Of a stretch of DNA of 64,000 nt, positions 51,332-60,552 are shown piece after piece. The position numbers and the translations under genes were made by a program. Origin of the DNA: Tenacibaculum larymnensis (GTDB lineage: Bacteria > Bacteroidota > Bacteroidia > Flavobacteriales > Flavobacteriaceae); the NCBI RefSeq assembly GCF_028829235.1, contig NZ_JAIWJY010000007.1, forward strand, positions 62,001-126,000, read 5' to 3'. The first letter of the stretch is position 1. Every line of letters starts with the position of its first letter. The notes under the pieces were generated by a model. That model was not told the origin of the DNA and searched no databases. It saw nothing but the letters and a program-made list of their open reading frames with translations.

Positions 51332-54229
51332 ATGACACAAACAACACAACTAGAAACGTTCAAAAAATCATTAACTGGTGAATTATTTTTTGACGACCTA
51401 CATAAGAACATTTACGCAACAGACGCTTCGGTATATCGTAAAATTCCATTAGCAGTTGCCTACCCTAAGAATATACAGGATATTCAACTGTTAATTGATT
51501 TTGCTACAAAAAATAATATCACCTTAATCCCTCGTACTGCAGGAACTTCGTTAGCAGGACAGTGTGTAGGAGATGGAATTGTTGTAGACGTTTCTAAACA
51601 CTTTACCAACATATTGGCTTTTGATGAAATTAACAAAACCATTACGGTAGAGCCAGGAATTATTCGTGATGATTTAAACCGCTTCCTAAAACCATTCGGA
51701 TTGTTTTTTGGGCCGAATACCTCAACCTCTAACCGTTGTATGATTGGCGGTATGGTAGGCAACAACTCTTCAGGAAGTACTTCTATTCGTTACGGAGTTA
51801 CCCGTGATAAAGTCATTGCTATTCAAGGTTTGTTAAGTGATGGTAGTGAAGTTACTTTTTCTGAAATTACCTCAGCTGAATTCAACCAAAAGAAAATAGA
51901 GAATTCATTAGAAGGAAACATCTATCGTGCTATTTATACTGAACTTTCTCAAGAAGCCATTCAGCAAGAAATAAAAAAAGAATTCCCAAAAGAAAGCATT
52001 CACCGAAGAAATACAGGGTATGCTGTTGATGAGTTTTTAACTTCCGATTTATTTGGCGGAACTGAACCAACTATTAACCCTGCTAAATTTTTATCAGGAA
52101 GTGAAGGTACTTTGGTATTTTCAACCGCTATCACCATTCAACTAGACGACTTACCTCCTACCCAAAGTATTATGGTGTGTCCACATTTTACTAGTGTAAA
52201 TGAAAGTTTAAAAGCTACCGTTACTACCATGAAACACAAACTCTATGCTTGTGAATTAATGGATAAAGTAATTTTAGACTGTACTAAAAACAATCGCGAA
52301 CAAGCAAAGAATCGTTTCTTTTTACAAGGTGATCCTGAAGCTGTATTAATGTTAGAAGTTTCTGCCGATACCATTGAAGAAGCAGAAATACTAGCCGATA
52401 AACTTATTGAAGATTTAAAAGCAAACAACTTTGGATACCACTACCCTAAAGTGTATGGTGAAGACATTGCTAAAGTGCATCAACTACGAAAAGCTGGTTT
52501 AGGATTATTAGGAAACATTGTTGGAGACGATAAAGCAGTAGCTTGTATTGAAGATACTGCCGTAGCTTTAGAAGATTTACCTACCTATATTGAGGAATTC
52601 ACTAAAATTATGGATAAGTACCAGCAAAGAGCTGTGTATTATGCACATGCAGGAGCTGGTGAGTTACATTTACGTCCTATTTTGAATTTAAAGAAAAAGG
52701 AAGATGTAGTACTTTTTAGGAAAATAACTACTGAAACTGCTGAGTTAGTTAAGAAATATCAAGGATCCTTTAGTGGTGAACATGGTGATGGTATTGTGCG
52801 TGCAGAGTTTATTCCATTGATGATAGGTGATAAAAACTATCAACTATTACGAAGAATAAAAAAGGCATTCGATCCAAATAACGTATTCAACAAAGGAAAA
52901 ATTACGGATGCTTTTCCAATGGATCAAAGTTTACGTTATGAAATTGACAGAAATGAACCTGAGATAGAAACCATTCAAGATTTTTCAGATAGTGAAGGTA
53001 TTTTAAAGCTAGCTGAAAAATGTAACGGCTCTGGTGATTGTCGTAAATCTCCTGAAGCTGGGGGAACACTCTGCCCAAGTTACCGAGCTACTCGTAATGA
53101 AAAGGAAACTACACGAGCAAGAGCCAATACATTACGTGAAGTGTTAACCAATAATGCTGCTAAAAACAAGTTCGATTCTAAAGAATTAAAAAGTATTCTC
53201 GACCTATGTTTAAGCTGTAAAGCTTGTGCTAGCGAATGCCCTAGTAACGTAGATATTGCCTCTATGAAAGCAGAATTCTTGTACCAATATCAAGAAACAA
53301 ACGGGTATTCTTTCCGTAGTAAATTGTTTGCAAATAATGCCAAATACAATAAACTAGGAAGTAAGTTCCCTGTGCTAACAAATTTCTTTACCAATACTAA
53401 CCTAGCTAAAAAAGTTATGGGAGTTGCTACAGAACGTTCTGTTCCTAAATTAGCTAAACAACCATTAAGTACTTGGTTGAAAAAATACCAACCTACAAAC
53501 TCAAAAAAAACCGTGTATCTCTTTAATGATGAATTTACCAACTTCTACGATACTGAAATTGGTAAAGACACTGTAATTGTGTTAGAAAAGCTAGGATACG
53601 AAGTAAAAACTGTAGATCATGAAGAAAGCGGACGTAGTTATATATCTAAAGGTTTTTTAAAGGAAGCTAAAGAAATTGCTAATAAGAATGTTACGATTTT
53701 TAAAGAATTAATTTCTGAAGAAACACCACTCGTTGGAATTGAACCTTCTGCTATTTTAACGTTTAGAGATGAATACTTACGTTTAGCAGATGATAAAGTA
53801 TCTGCCAAAAAGCTTTCTGAAAATTGTTTTACTATTGAAGAGTTTTTAGCGAACGAACATGCTAATAGTTTTATAGATACAACTAAGTTTAGTAACGAAA
53901 CAAAGGAACTTAAAATACATGGGCATTGTCATCAAAAAGCATTGTCTAGTACACATGCTTCTTTTTCTATATTAAATATTCCTAAGAACTATAAAGTAAC
54001 AATTATGAATACCGGTTGTTGCGGTATGGCTGGATCTTTTGGATATGAAAAAGAGCATTATAAAGTAAGTATGCAAGTGGGGGAAGATACGTTGTTTCCT
54101 AAAGTTAGAAATTGTTCGGTTGATACTGAAATAGTAGCCGCTGGTACGAGTTGCCGTCATCAAATTTATGACGGAACAAAGCGTGTAGCAAAACACCCAG
54201 TAACAGTTTTAAGAGAAGCTTTACTATAA
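51332..54229 (+). CDS. D-2-hydroxyglutarate dehydrogenase-like FAD/Fe-S oxidoreductase (YdiJ type)
   Basis: A 965-residue fusion of an FAD-linked oxidase with an iron-sulfur part. The PCMH FAD-binding domain contains PRTAGTSLAGQCVG and MVGNNSSGSTSIRYG (about 60-165); the FAD-oxidase C-terminal domain follows (about 270-530). Then come two cysteine clusters (CNGSGDCRKSP...GTLCP, and CLSCKACASECPSNVD, about 565-640) and a CCG-type C-terminal domain (HGHCHQKAL, NTGCCGMAGSFGY). YdiJ oxidises D-2-hydroxyglutarate to 2-oxoglutarate; D-lactate is a possible alternative. The hglS neighbour favours D-2-hydroxyglutarate. Confidence 0.88.
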   Translation: MTQTTQLETFKKSLTGELFFDDLHKNIYATDASVYRKIPLAVAYPKNIQDIQLLIDFATKNNITLIPRTAGTSLAGQCVGDGIVVDVSKHFTNILAFDEINKTITVEPGIIRDDLNRFLKPFGLFFGPNTSTSNRCMIGGMVGNNSSGSTSIRYGVTRDKVIAIQGLLSDGSEVTFSEITSAEFNQKKIENSLEGNIYRAIYTELSQEAIQQEIKKEFPKESIHRRNTGYAVDEFLTSDLFGGTEPTINPAKFLSGSEGTLVFSTAITIQLDDLPPTQSIMVCPHFTSVNESLKATVTTMKHKLYACELMDKVILDCTKNNREQAKNRFFLQGDPEAVLMLEVSADTIEEAEILADKLIEDLKANNFGYHYPKVYGEDIAKVHQLRKAGLGLLGNIVGDDKAVACIEDTAVALEDLPTYIEEFTKIMDKYQQRAVYYAHAGAGELHLRPILNLKKKEDVVLFRKITTETAELVKKYQGSFSGEHGDGIVRAEFIPLMIGDKNYQLLRRIKKAFDPNNVFNKGKITDAFPMDQSLRYEIDRNEPEIETIQDFSDSEGILKLAEKCNGSGDCRKSPEAGGTLCPSYRATRNEKETTRARANTLREVLTNNAAKNKFDSKELKSILDLCLSCKACASECPSNVDIASMKAEFLYQYQETNGYSFRSKLFANNAKYNKLGSKFPVLTNFFTNTNLAKKVMGVATERSVPKLAKQPLSTWLKKYQPTNSKKTVYLFNDEFTNFYDTEIGKDTVIVLEKLGYEVKTVDHEESGRSYISKGFLKEAKEIANKNVTIFKELISEETPLVGIEPSAILTFRDEYLRLADDKVSAKKLSENCFTIEEFLANEHANSFIDTTKFSNETKELKIHGHCHQKALSSTHASFSILNIPKNYKVTIMNTGCCGMAGSFGYEKEHYKVSMQVGEDTLFPKVRNCSVDTEIVAAGTSCRHQIYDGTKRVAKHPVTVLREALL

Positions 54230-54292
54230 ATAATTGATTTTCATATCATTATTTTGTACTTTTAAGACGATTAACTCTTAAAATGTACTATT

Positions 54293-54745
54293 ATGGCGAG
54301 CAATAAAATCATATTTAGCAATGCGCTGCTAATTTTTGCGGGCATTGTTGGCTTCTTTCTAATTATGAAAATTTTTGGATTGGAAGATGTTTCCGAACTG
54401 CGTTTTTTAAACTTTGCTTTCGTTCTATATGGTATTAACAGAGCTATAAAAACCAATATCGTTAAAAACCACGAATCGTTATATTTTAGCAATTTTTTAT
54501 TAGGAATTGGAACCTCTATAATTGCTGTAGCCTTAACCATTTTAGGCCTTATTATATATGTAGATTTTATAGATGCTGGTTTTATGACAATACTTGAACA
54601 GTCTTCTTTCTGGGGTCAGAACTTAAGTTTACCACTTGTTGTATTTGCATTAGCTATTGAAGGGATTGCTTCTTCAGTAATCTGTTCTTTTATCTTAATG
54701 CAGTACTATAAAAACTATAAAGTTTCAAATACAATGGTTGCTTAG
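54293..54745 (+). CDS. small polytopic membrane protein of unknown function
   Basis: A 150-residue integral membrane protein with four hydrophobic segments (about 7-25, 40-52, 65-90, 110-137). No known motif was recognised, only the end CSFILMQYYKNYKVSN. Its stop overlaps the convergent ctlX stop by four bases. Confidence 0.65.
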   Translation: MASNKIIFSNALLIFAGIVGFFLIMKIFGLEDVSELRFLNFAFVLYGINRAIKTNIVKNHESLYFSNFLLGIGTSIIAVALTILGLIIYVDFIDAGFMTILEQSSFWGQNLSLPLVVFALAIEGIASSVICSFILMQYYKNYKVSNTMVA

Positions 54746-55677
54746 GCTCTTGGTAAAAAAACCTCAGCCATCATGCAACGAGCACTTCCACCACCACAGA
54801 TTTCTATAGTTTCTAGAGAGCTCTGTAGTATTTTGCTGTGCTTTTCTATAGCTTTAACTTGATTAGAATTCAACGAATTAAAAGCAGAAGAACTCATTAC
54901 TAAGTAACGTTCATCGTTTATTCCTTTAACTTGTAACATATTTCCTGCAAATTGTGTTACTTGTTGTTCTGAGATGGCAATAACTTCTTTTCCATCCGAC
55001 TTTAAGTGCTTTAATAAGTTTTTCTTTTCTTTTTTATCATCTATCGAATCTAAACATACCACCGCAAAACTTTCCGCAACACACATCATTACGTTTGTAT
55101 GATAAATAGCTTCTCTCTTTCCCCCAACTGTTTGGTTTGCTGTAAAAATTACAGGAGTATATTCAAAATCTTCGCAAAATTCAATAAACAGCTCTTCATC
55201 TGCACGAGGAGATAAAGCACAATACGCTTTTCTGTTGTGCCTATCTAAGATCATACTTCCAGTTCCTTCTAAGAAAACCTCCTCCTCTTCTGCTTCAGAG
55301 TAGTCTACAACATTTTCTATTACAAACCCTTTTTCTTCCATAATCTCTAGTACATCTTCTCTACGCTCTAAACGTCTATTATCTGCAAACATTGGATAGA
55401 TAGCAACATCTCCATTTTCATGAAAAGAAATCCAATTATTTGGAAACAATGCATCGGGTGTATTTGGTTCTTTAGTATCTTCAACAACTACTACAGTAAC
55501 ACCAATAGCTTCCAACTTTTCTACAAAAGAATCAAATTCTTCTTGTGCCTTAGCATTAATTGATGCAGGTAACATTCCTGACAATTCTTGTTGGTAATAA
55601 TTATTTACTGCTGTTTGTTCATTCATCCTAAAACTTGCAGGACGAACCATTACTATTGTATTTGTTGTTTGTTGCAT
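54742..55677 (-). CDS. ctlX: citrulline utilization hydrolase CtlX
   Basis: A 311-residue enzyme of the guanidino-modifying (arginine deiminase-like) superfamily, CtlX branch, a hydrolase for citrulline use. Marks: the N-terminal IVMVRPASFRMNEQTAVNNYYQ, PDALFPNNWISFHENG, FLEGTGSMILDRHNRKAYCALSPRADE, IYHTNVMMCVAESFAVVCLD, and the catalytic Cys301 near the end in GGGSARCMMAEVFLP. A TACATTCG box, one base from consensus, lies four bases before the ATG. The gene is monocistronic. Confidence 0.9.
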   Translation of the reverse strand: MQQTTNTIVMVRPASFRMNEQTAVNNYYQQELSGMLPASINAKAQEEFDSFVEKLEAIGVTVVVVEDTKEPNTPDALFPNNWISFHENGDVAIYPMFADNRRLERREDVLEIMEEKGFVIENVVDYSEAEEEEVFLEGTGSMILDRHNRKAYCALSPRADEELFIEFCEDFEYTPVIFTANQTVGGKREAIYHTNVMMCVAESFAVVCLDSIDDKKEKKNLLKHLKSDGKEVIAISEQQVTQFAGNMLQVKGINDERYLVMSSSAFNSLNSNQVKAIEKHSKILQSSLETIEICGGGSARCMMAEVFLPRA

Positions 55678-55812
55678 ACTGCGAATGTAATAAGATTTTG
55701 GTTTGTTTTAACAACCAAAACAGTAAAGAGAAGCTACTAAATTTAGTTAAGTTGTATTAATTTATCCTATTATTTCTCCGTTTTGTCCTATCACCACATA
55801 CTTCACCCATTT

Positions 55813-55820
55813 TACTTTTG
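55813..55820 (+). promoter_or_regulatory. -7 element TACTTTTG of the DUF2938 gene
   Basis: An exact TAnnTTTG match 14 bases before the ATG at 55835. Confidence 0.55.
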
Positions 55821-55834
55821 TCTGAAAAAACAAC

Positions 55835-56320
55835 ATGAATAATTTATTTCAAACAATTTTAATAGGTATTGGAGCAACAGCAACTATGGATAGTTACTCC
55901 ATAATCTTGAATTACTTTGGTATAAAAACTCTTAACTACAAGTTTCTAGGCCGCTGGATTGGATATTTTTTTGATGGTAAGTTTTCTCACCATACAATAT
56001 TTACCGCTCCCTCTATAAAACACGAACATATAATTGGCTGGATTGCACACTATACGATTGGAATTATGTTCGCTTTACTTTTAGTACTTATTTTTGATAA
56101 AAAATGGCTTGAAAACCCTACTCTTTTACCAGCTTTAATCATAGGGATAGTAACTGTTATAGCTCCTTTCTTTTTTATGCAGCCTGCTTTCGGACTAGGT
56201 GTTGCCGCTTCTAATGTTCCTGATCCAATCAAAGCTAGAGTAATGAGCTTAATTACACATACCGTATTTGGTTTTGGATTATTTTTAAGTGCAAAGATTT
56301 TAAATATTCTAATTAAGTAA
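55835..56320 (+). CDS. DUF2938 membrane protein
   Basis: A 161-residue protein with four membrane helices that matches DUF2938: IGIGATATMDSYSIILNYFGI, LGRWIGYFFDGKFSHHTI, EHIIGWIAHYTIGIMFALLLV, PFFFMQPAFGLGVAAS and SLITHTVFGFGLFLS. Its His residues lie near membrane faces and could bind a cofactor or metal. The function is unknown. Confidence 0.85.
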   Translation: MNNLFQTILIGIGATATMDSYSIILNYFGIKTLNYKFLGRWIGYFFDGKFSHHTIFTAPSIKHEHIIGWIAHYTIGIMFALLLVLIFDKKWLENPTLLPALIIGIVTVIAPFFFMQPAFGLGVAASNVPDPIKARVMSLITHTVFGFGLFLSAKILNILIK

Positions 56321-56366
56321 TTAGACTTATTTTTAAGAGAAGTATCCTTAATTTTATAAACCTATC

Positions 56367-56408
56367 TAACAAAACTACTAATAACTGCTGCTATTGGTAG
56401 TTTTGTTA
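56367..56408. terminator. bidirectional terminator-like hairpin
   Basis: 12-base arms TAACAAAACTAC / GTAGTTTTGTTA, extended by an inner AATA/TATT pair, between convergent genes. T tails are weak. Confidence 0.6.
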
Positions 56409-56421
56409 TTATGCTTAAAAT

Positions 56422-57465
56422 TTATTTTTCACTAATTATATCTGCCAAATAGCTTGCATCTTTTGATACACCTCCTAGAGTAGCAGAACCACGTGTATAC
56501 ATCCAAGGTAAACCTATAAAATACAGACCTTCTATATTACTTACTCCTCTATAATTTTTTGGATAATTATCTGAGTCTAACTCCAAACCTTCTATCCATT
56601 TAAAGTTAGGACGATATCCTGTTGCCCAAATAATATTTTTTATTGATGTTACTTTTTTATTTTCAAAAACAACTTCATTATCTAACGCATCTTTGGTTCT
56701 TCCTACAGTAACTACATTTTCACGGGATAAAATTTCTTTTACATCAGTACCAATTACAGGTTGCAACGATGTGCTTATTTTTTTCCCTATCCAACTGTAC
56801 TTGTTAAACTTTAAAAAGCCTATAAGCGTAAACCACCACCATAGAGTTTTACCTAAAAATTGCTGAGGTAAGGTTTTCACCTTCGTATCTCCCGAAAAAT
56901 AAACCGTTTTTGATTTTTTATCCTTAGATATTTCATCCAGAATTTGGTATCCAGAATCCCCTCCTCCAACAACTAAAACATCTCCTTCTTGTAACTGTTT
57001 ACTATTTTTATAGTAATTACTGTGCATTTGCAATACTTCATCAGATAGTTTAGTATGACAAGGTGGTGTGTACGGTATATGAAACGGTCCGGTTGCTACA
57101 ATTATATTCTTAGCTAGAATTTCTCCTTCATTATAGATTACATGAAATCCTTTAGTCGATTTTTTTACAGAAGTAACTAATGTGTTTAGTTGTACAGGAA
57201 TGTCAAACTTCTTCACATACGATTTAAAGTAATCGCTAACCTCATATTTAGATGGATAATGCCCTTTAGGAGCGTTAAATTTTAAACCAGGTAAGTGATT
57301 ATATTCTGTTGGTGTAAATAGTTTTAAAGAGTCCCATCTATTTAGCCAAGAGGCTCCTATTTCTTCTTCTCCATCTACTACTATAAAACTTTTTTCCATC
57401 TTTTTTAAGTGGTAAGCCATGGATAAGCCTGCTTGTGCACCACCTATAATCACAAAATCTAACAT
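56422..57465 (-). CDS. flavin-dependent monooxygenase-like protein (CzcO/FMO type)
   Basis: A 347-residue FAD/NADPH enzyme. The first nucleotide fold is IIGGAQAGLSMAYHL (GGxxAG in place of GxGxxG), then EIGASWLNRWDSLKLFTP, typical of CzcO-type proteins. The NADPH fold is VLVVGGGDSGYQI, and the FMO-type ATGYRP segment is IIWATGYRPNFKWIE. The substrate is unknown; members oxidise S, N or carbonyl compounds. A TATATTTG promoter lies 24 bases upstream. It is monocistronic. Confidence 0.85.
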   Translation of the reverse strand: MLDFVIIGGAQAGLSMAYHLKKMEKSFIVVDGEEEIGASWLNRWDSLKLFTPTEYNHLPGLKFNAPKGHYPSKYEVSDYFKSYVKKFDIPVQLNTLVTSVKKSTKGFHVIYNEGEILAKNIIVATGPFHIPYTPPCHTKLSDEVLQMHSNYYKNSKQLQEGDVLVVGGGDSGYQILDEISKDKKSKTVYFSGDTKVKTLPQQFLGKTLWWWFTLIGFLKFNKYSWIGKKISTSLQPVIGTDVKEILSRENVVTVGRTKDALDNEVVFENKKVTSIKNIIWATGYRPNFKWIEGLELDSDNYPKNYRGVSNIEGLYFIGLPWMYTRGSATLGGVSKDASYLADIISEK

Positions 57466-57489
57466 CTAAAATCATTTTCATTAAGAGCT

Positions 57490-57497
57490 CAAATATA
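57490..57497 (-). promoter_or_regulatory. -7 element TATATTTG of the flavin monooxygenase-like gene
   Basis: An exact TAnnTTTG match on the minus strand, 24 bases before the ATG at 57465. Confidence 0.6.
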
Positions 57498-57618
57498 GAT
57501 ACTTTAAACAAGCGCGTCAAACTTTTCTTGGGGCTGTATTTTTTTAAAAAAAGTCAATATGGAAAATTACATAAAACATTATTTCAAATAAAAAGTAAAA
57601 AATTAATTCTAGAGAGCA

Positions 57619-57626
57619 TAAATTTG
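57619..57626 (+). promoter_or_regulatory. -7 element TAAATTTG of the DUF1566 lipoprotein gene
   Basis: An exact TAnnTTTG match 23 bases before the ATG at 57650. Confidence 0.6.
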
Positions 57627-57649
57627 CATAAAATTGAAGTTTTAAGAAA

Positions 57650-58228
57650 ATGAGAATACTTACCATAGTTGTTTTACTACTTAGCTTTTCATCGTGTAAA
57701 AAGACTCAGAAAGAAAATAACACCCCTAAAAAGAAGCCTGAAGTAAAAATAGAAATAGTTATACCTAACAACAACCAAAAAACTATTAACGCTACTTTAA
57801 TTGTGTTAGACTCTACCACAAACTTAATTTGGATGAAGAAAGATTTTAGTGCCATTGAAAAAAGGTTTTTAAATAAATGGAACGAAGTATTTGAATGGCA
57901 AGAAAAAATGAATTCTCATAACTATGCAGGGTTTAACGATTGGAGAGTTCCAACTATAAAAGAATATCGATCTATTAATAAGAACAAAAAGGATAGAGTT
58001 AATTATAAACAATTATTTACAGAGATTGACTCTACTTTTTTTTGGGGAAAAGGAGCTTATGCTTTCTGGAGCTCAACAACACCTAATAAAAACACTGCCA
58101 GCTACATAAGTTTTAAAGAAGGGTTTGCTGTATCTGGAAACAGAGAAAAAATTATAACTTACACTAAAGAACATAAAGGAAAATCGTTTGGTATGAGTGT
58201 TAGATTAGTTAGAAATAAAATCAATTAA
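57650..58228 (+). CDS. DUF1566 (Lcl C-terminal) lipoprotein
   Basis: A 192-residue predicted lipoprotein (lipobox FSSC, Cys16) with a Lys-rich linker and a DUF1566 domain: LIWMKKDFSAIE, EWQEKMNSHNYAGFNDWRVPTIKEYRSI (the NDWRLPT-type core), FWSSTTPNKNTASYISF and GMSVRLVRN at the end. DUF1566/Lcl domains are C-type-lectin-like surface modules. The ligand is unknown. The acetyltransferase gene follows nine bases on. Confidence 0.85.
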   Translation: MRILTIVVLLLSFSSCKKTQKENNTPKKKPEVKIEIVIPNNNQKTINATLIVLDSTTNLIWMKKDFSAIEKRFLNKWNEVFEWQEKMNSHNYAGFNDWRVPTIKEYRSINKNKKDRVNYKQLFTEIDSTFFWGKGAYAFWSSTTPNKNTASYISFKEGFAVSGNREKIITYTKEHKGKSFGMSVRLVRNKIN

Positions 58229-58237
58229 ATATTTACA

Positions 58238-58792
58238 ATGATTGTTAGAAAAGCTACTACCAAAGACACCAAAGAAATTGCTTCTTATATGTTATTAGCA
58301 ATGGAAGACATTGTTTATAAATTTATAGGAGAAAGTTCTACAGAGAAAGCACTTCATTTTTTAGAATCGTTAATTATTCAAAAAAACAATCAGTACTCTT
58401 ACGAAAACTGTTGGGTTATAGATAGTAACAATAAAACTATTGCCGCAACTAACATCTATAATGGCGCAGATTTAAAAGAACTTAGAAAACCAGTAGCTTC
58501 ATTGCTAAAAAAGATGTTTAACCAAGAACTAACATATGAAGACGAAACCCAGTCTGGAGAATATTATATTGATTGTATTGGTGTAAACCCTAACTACCAA
58601 GGCAAAGGCATTGGCTCTAAAGTATTGCAATTCTTAATCAATGAATATGTCCATAAAAAGAACGGAACATTAGGCCTTTTAGTAGATAAAGAAAACCCTA
58701 ATGCTAGAAAATTATATTTAAAACTTGGTTTTAAAGTTGTTGGTGAAAAAGTATTAGCAGGTAAAGAAATGGAACATTTGCAAATACAATAA
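58238..58792 (+). CDS. GNAT-family N-acetyltransferase
   Basis: A 184-residue acetyltransferase. The acetyl-CoA motif is IDCIGVNPNYQGKGIGSKVLQFLINE (the Q/RxxGxG/A loop as QGKGIG), followed by LLVDKENPNARKLYLKLGFKVVGEK. N-terminal strands (IVRKATTKDTKEIASYML) complete the fold. The substrate cannot be told. It is probably co-transcribed with the DUF1566 gene. Confidence 0.88.
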   Translation: MIVRKATTKDTKEIASYMLLAMEDIVYKFIGESSTEKALHFLESLIIQKNNQYSYENCWVIDSNNKTIAATNIYNGADLKELRKPVASLLKKMFNQELTYEDETQSGEYYIDCIGVNPNYQGKGIGSKVLQFLINEYVHKKNGTLGLLVDKENPNARKLYLKLGFKVVGEKVLAGKEMEHLQIQ

Positions 58793-58847
58793 CTTTATTA
58801 AGAAAACTATAACAAACTACACTCGGTTTATTTTATAAGTTTACAGT

Positions 58848-59231
58848 ATGAGAAAACTTTACAAAGCTTTTAATATATCTACCTTATTCTCTGCAATAGG
58901 GTTAGTTATTTTATTACTGTTTTCTCCTTGTAAAGTTAGAAACTTTATACAAGCAGGACTTAATATTCCTCAAACAGAGGTATCTAACAAAAGTCAAACA
59001 ACACACAATCAAATAAACTGCTATGATAGTGAAATTACTGATGCTTCATTAATACAAATAGTATCTTATAGTAAAATTTCACCAGCTTTTCTGAATAAAG
59101 CTTTTAACTTCTCTCTTCGCCTTATTGAGAGCCTCCCTAGAAAAACAATAAGCAATTATCAAAAAAAAGGACATGTAACATCTTTAATTCCTCTTTATAT
59201 TTTATTTAAAAATTTTAAAGTCCACCTTTAG
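58848..59231 (+). CDS. small membrane-anchored hypothetical protein upstream of doxDA
   Basis: A 127-residue protein with one N-terminal hydrophobic segment (about 11-27) followed by SPCKVRNFIQAGLNIPQT. There are two cysteines (29 and 64). The C-terminus, SLIPLYILFKNFKVHL, recalls small Flavobacteriaceae proteins of unknown role. It sits just before the DoxD-DoxA gene, so a shared thiol or sulfur context is possible, but this rests on position only. Confidence 0.6.
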   Translation: MRKLYKAFNISTLFSAIGLVILLLFSPCKVRNFIQAGLNIPQTEVSNKSQTTHNQINCYDSEITDASLIQIVSYSKISPAFLNKAFNFSLRLIESLPRKTISNYQKKGHVTSLIPLYILFKNFKVHL

Positions 59232-59346
59232 CTCTCTCTTCTTAATAGTTACAGATAAAAAATAATAATCTACATAACACTTACTTATGTAGCTATCGCT
59301 TGTACTATAAAACTACAAATAGTATAAGTCTTAATACAAAAATATA

Positions 59347-60363
59347 ATGATTAACAACAATATAAAAAACGATTCAGGGCTTTTGGCTCTGGCAATACGG
59401 TTAGTTATTGGTTGGACCTACTTCTCTGCTTTTTGGAGAAGAACAGTTTTAGCCGATAAACTCGACCCTGAAGTAGCAGGATACATTGGAGAGAAGTTTA
59501 ACCATTTCCTCCCTAATGCATTAGGTATTAAACCTCTAATTCAATATTTAGTAGAAAACCCAGACATCCTATGGTTAAATATGGTAATATTTACCATTAT
59601 TGAAGGAATTGTAGGATTATTCATCATTTTTGGTTTATTTACCAGAATAATGAGTATTGGTGTATTCGGTCTTGCTATGGGAATTCTTTTGGGTTCTGGT
59701 TGGATAGGAACAACATGCCTTGACGAATGGCAAATTGGTGTGCTTGGAATAGCTACAGGATATGTACTCTTTTTAACAGGAAGCGGTAAATACTCACTAG
59801 ATAACTACTTTATAAAAAACAACTTATACTTCACTAAAAAGAAATGGTTTGCATGGTTAGGATCAGGTATTTTGCCGATTAAAAACCATTTTTTTCCAAG
59901 ATTTGTTTTAATAGGTTCCTTAGCAATTTTAGGAATAACTTTATTTACCAATCAAGTATTTCATGGTGGAGTTTGGGGAACGCTTCATAATAAATCGGTT
60001 AAACCTAAATTAGAAATAACAGAAGGAAAAATTAATAACGATACACTTTCTTTTGATGTTTTTAGAACAGAAGGTGTTGATGTATATGGTTCATGGGTTA
60101 TTGCAATAGAGTTATTAGATCAGAATAACAATAGTATTGTTCAGTATTCGCAAAAAGAATTAGCTTCTTTAGCTAATCAAAATATATTAAATTATTACGT
60201 TGCTAAAATAAAACCTGGTAAACATAGTTTAATTGTTCCTTTGGGAGCTAAAGCAAAAATGACTTTTAAAACCCCTAACTTCTCAAACCTTTCTAACGGA
60301 ACATATACCGTAAAAATAACAGATATTAGTGGTGCGTTTTGGACACATCAAATAACTAAATAA
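59347..60363 (+). CDS. DoxD-DoxA fusion (thiosulfate:quinone oxidoreductase-like)
   Basis: A 338-residue protein joining both subunits of the archaeal TQO complex. The N-terminal DoxD part (about 1-160) has four membrane helices and motifs LAIRLVIGWTYFSAFWRR, ITEG-like TIIEGIVGLFIIFGLFTR and LLGSGWIGTTCLDEWQIG (with Cys). After one more membrane helix (about 185-202) comes a DoxA-type periplasmic beta-sandwich (about 210-338) with FRTEGVDVYGSWVIAIEL and NGTYTVKITDISGAFW. Fused forms are usual in Bacteroidota; thiosulfate oxidation here is inferred from the family. Confidence 0.85.
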   Translation: MINNNIKNDSGLLALAIRLVIGWTYFSAFWRRTVLADKLDPEVAGYIGEKFNHFLPNALGIKPLIQYLVENPDILWLNMVIFTIIEGIVGLFIIFGLFTRIMSIGVFGLAMGILLGSGWIGTTCLDEWQIGVLGIATGYVLFLTGSGKYSLDNYFIKNNLYFTKKKWFAWLGSGILPIKNHFFPRFVLIGSLAILGITLFTNQVFHGGVWGTLHNKSVKPKLEITEGKINNDTLSFDVFRTEGVDVYGSWVIAIELLDQNNNSIVQYSQKELASLANQNILNYYVAKIKPGKHSLIVPLGAKAKMTFKTPNFSNLSNGTYTVKITDISGAFWTHQITK

Positions 60364-60368
60364 ACCTA

Positions 60369-60402
60369 AAACGCAATAGTGAAAACAATCACTATTGCGT
60401 TT
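60369..60402 (+). terminator. intrinsic terminator of the doxDA gene
   Basis: 14-base perfect arms AAACGCAATAGTGA / TCACTATTGCGTTT with a 6-base loop, six bases after the stop. Confidence 0.8.
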
Positions 60403-60552
60403 CTTTTACAACTCCAACTTCTCTCCAACCAACCTTATACTTTTTTTAACAAATTTTGTATCGATTGCGTTTGTTTTTATAAATAATTTCACAAAAAAAA
60501 GCTATTGAGTGTTTTCTACGCTTAACTTCCCTTTAAATAAAAAAAACAAACT

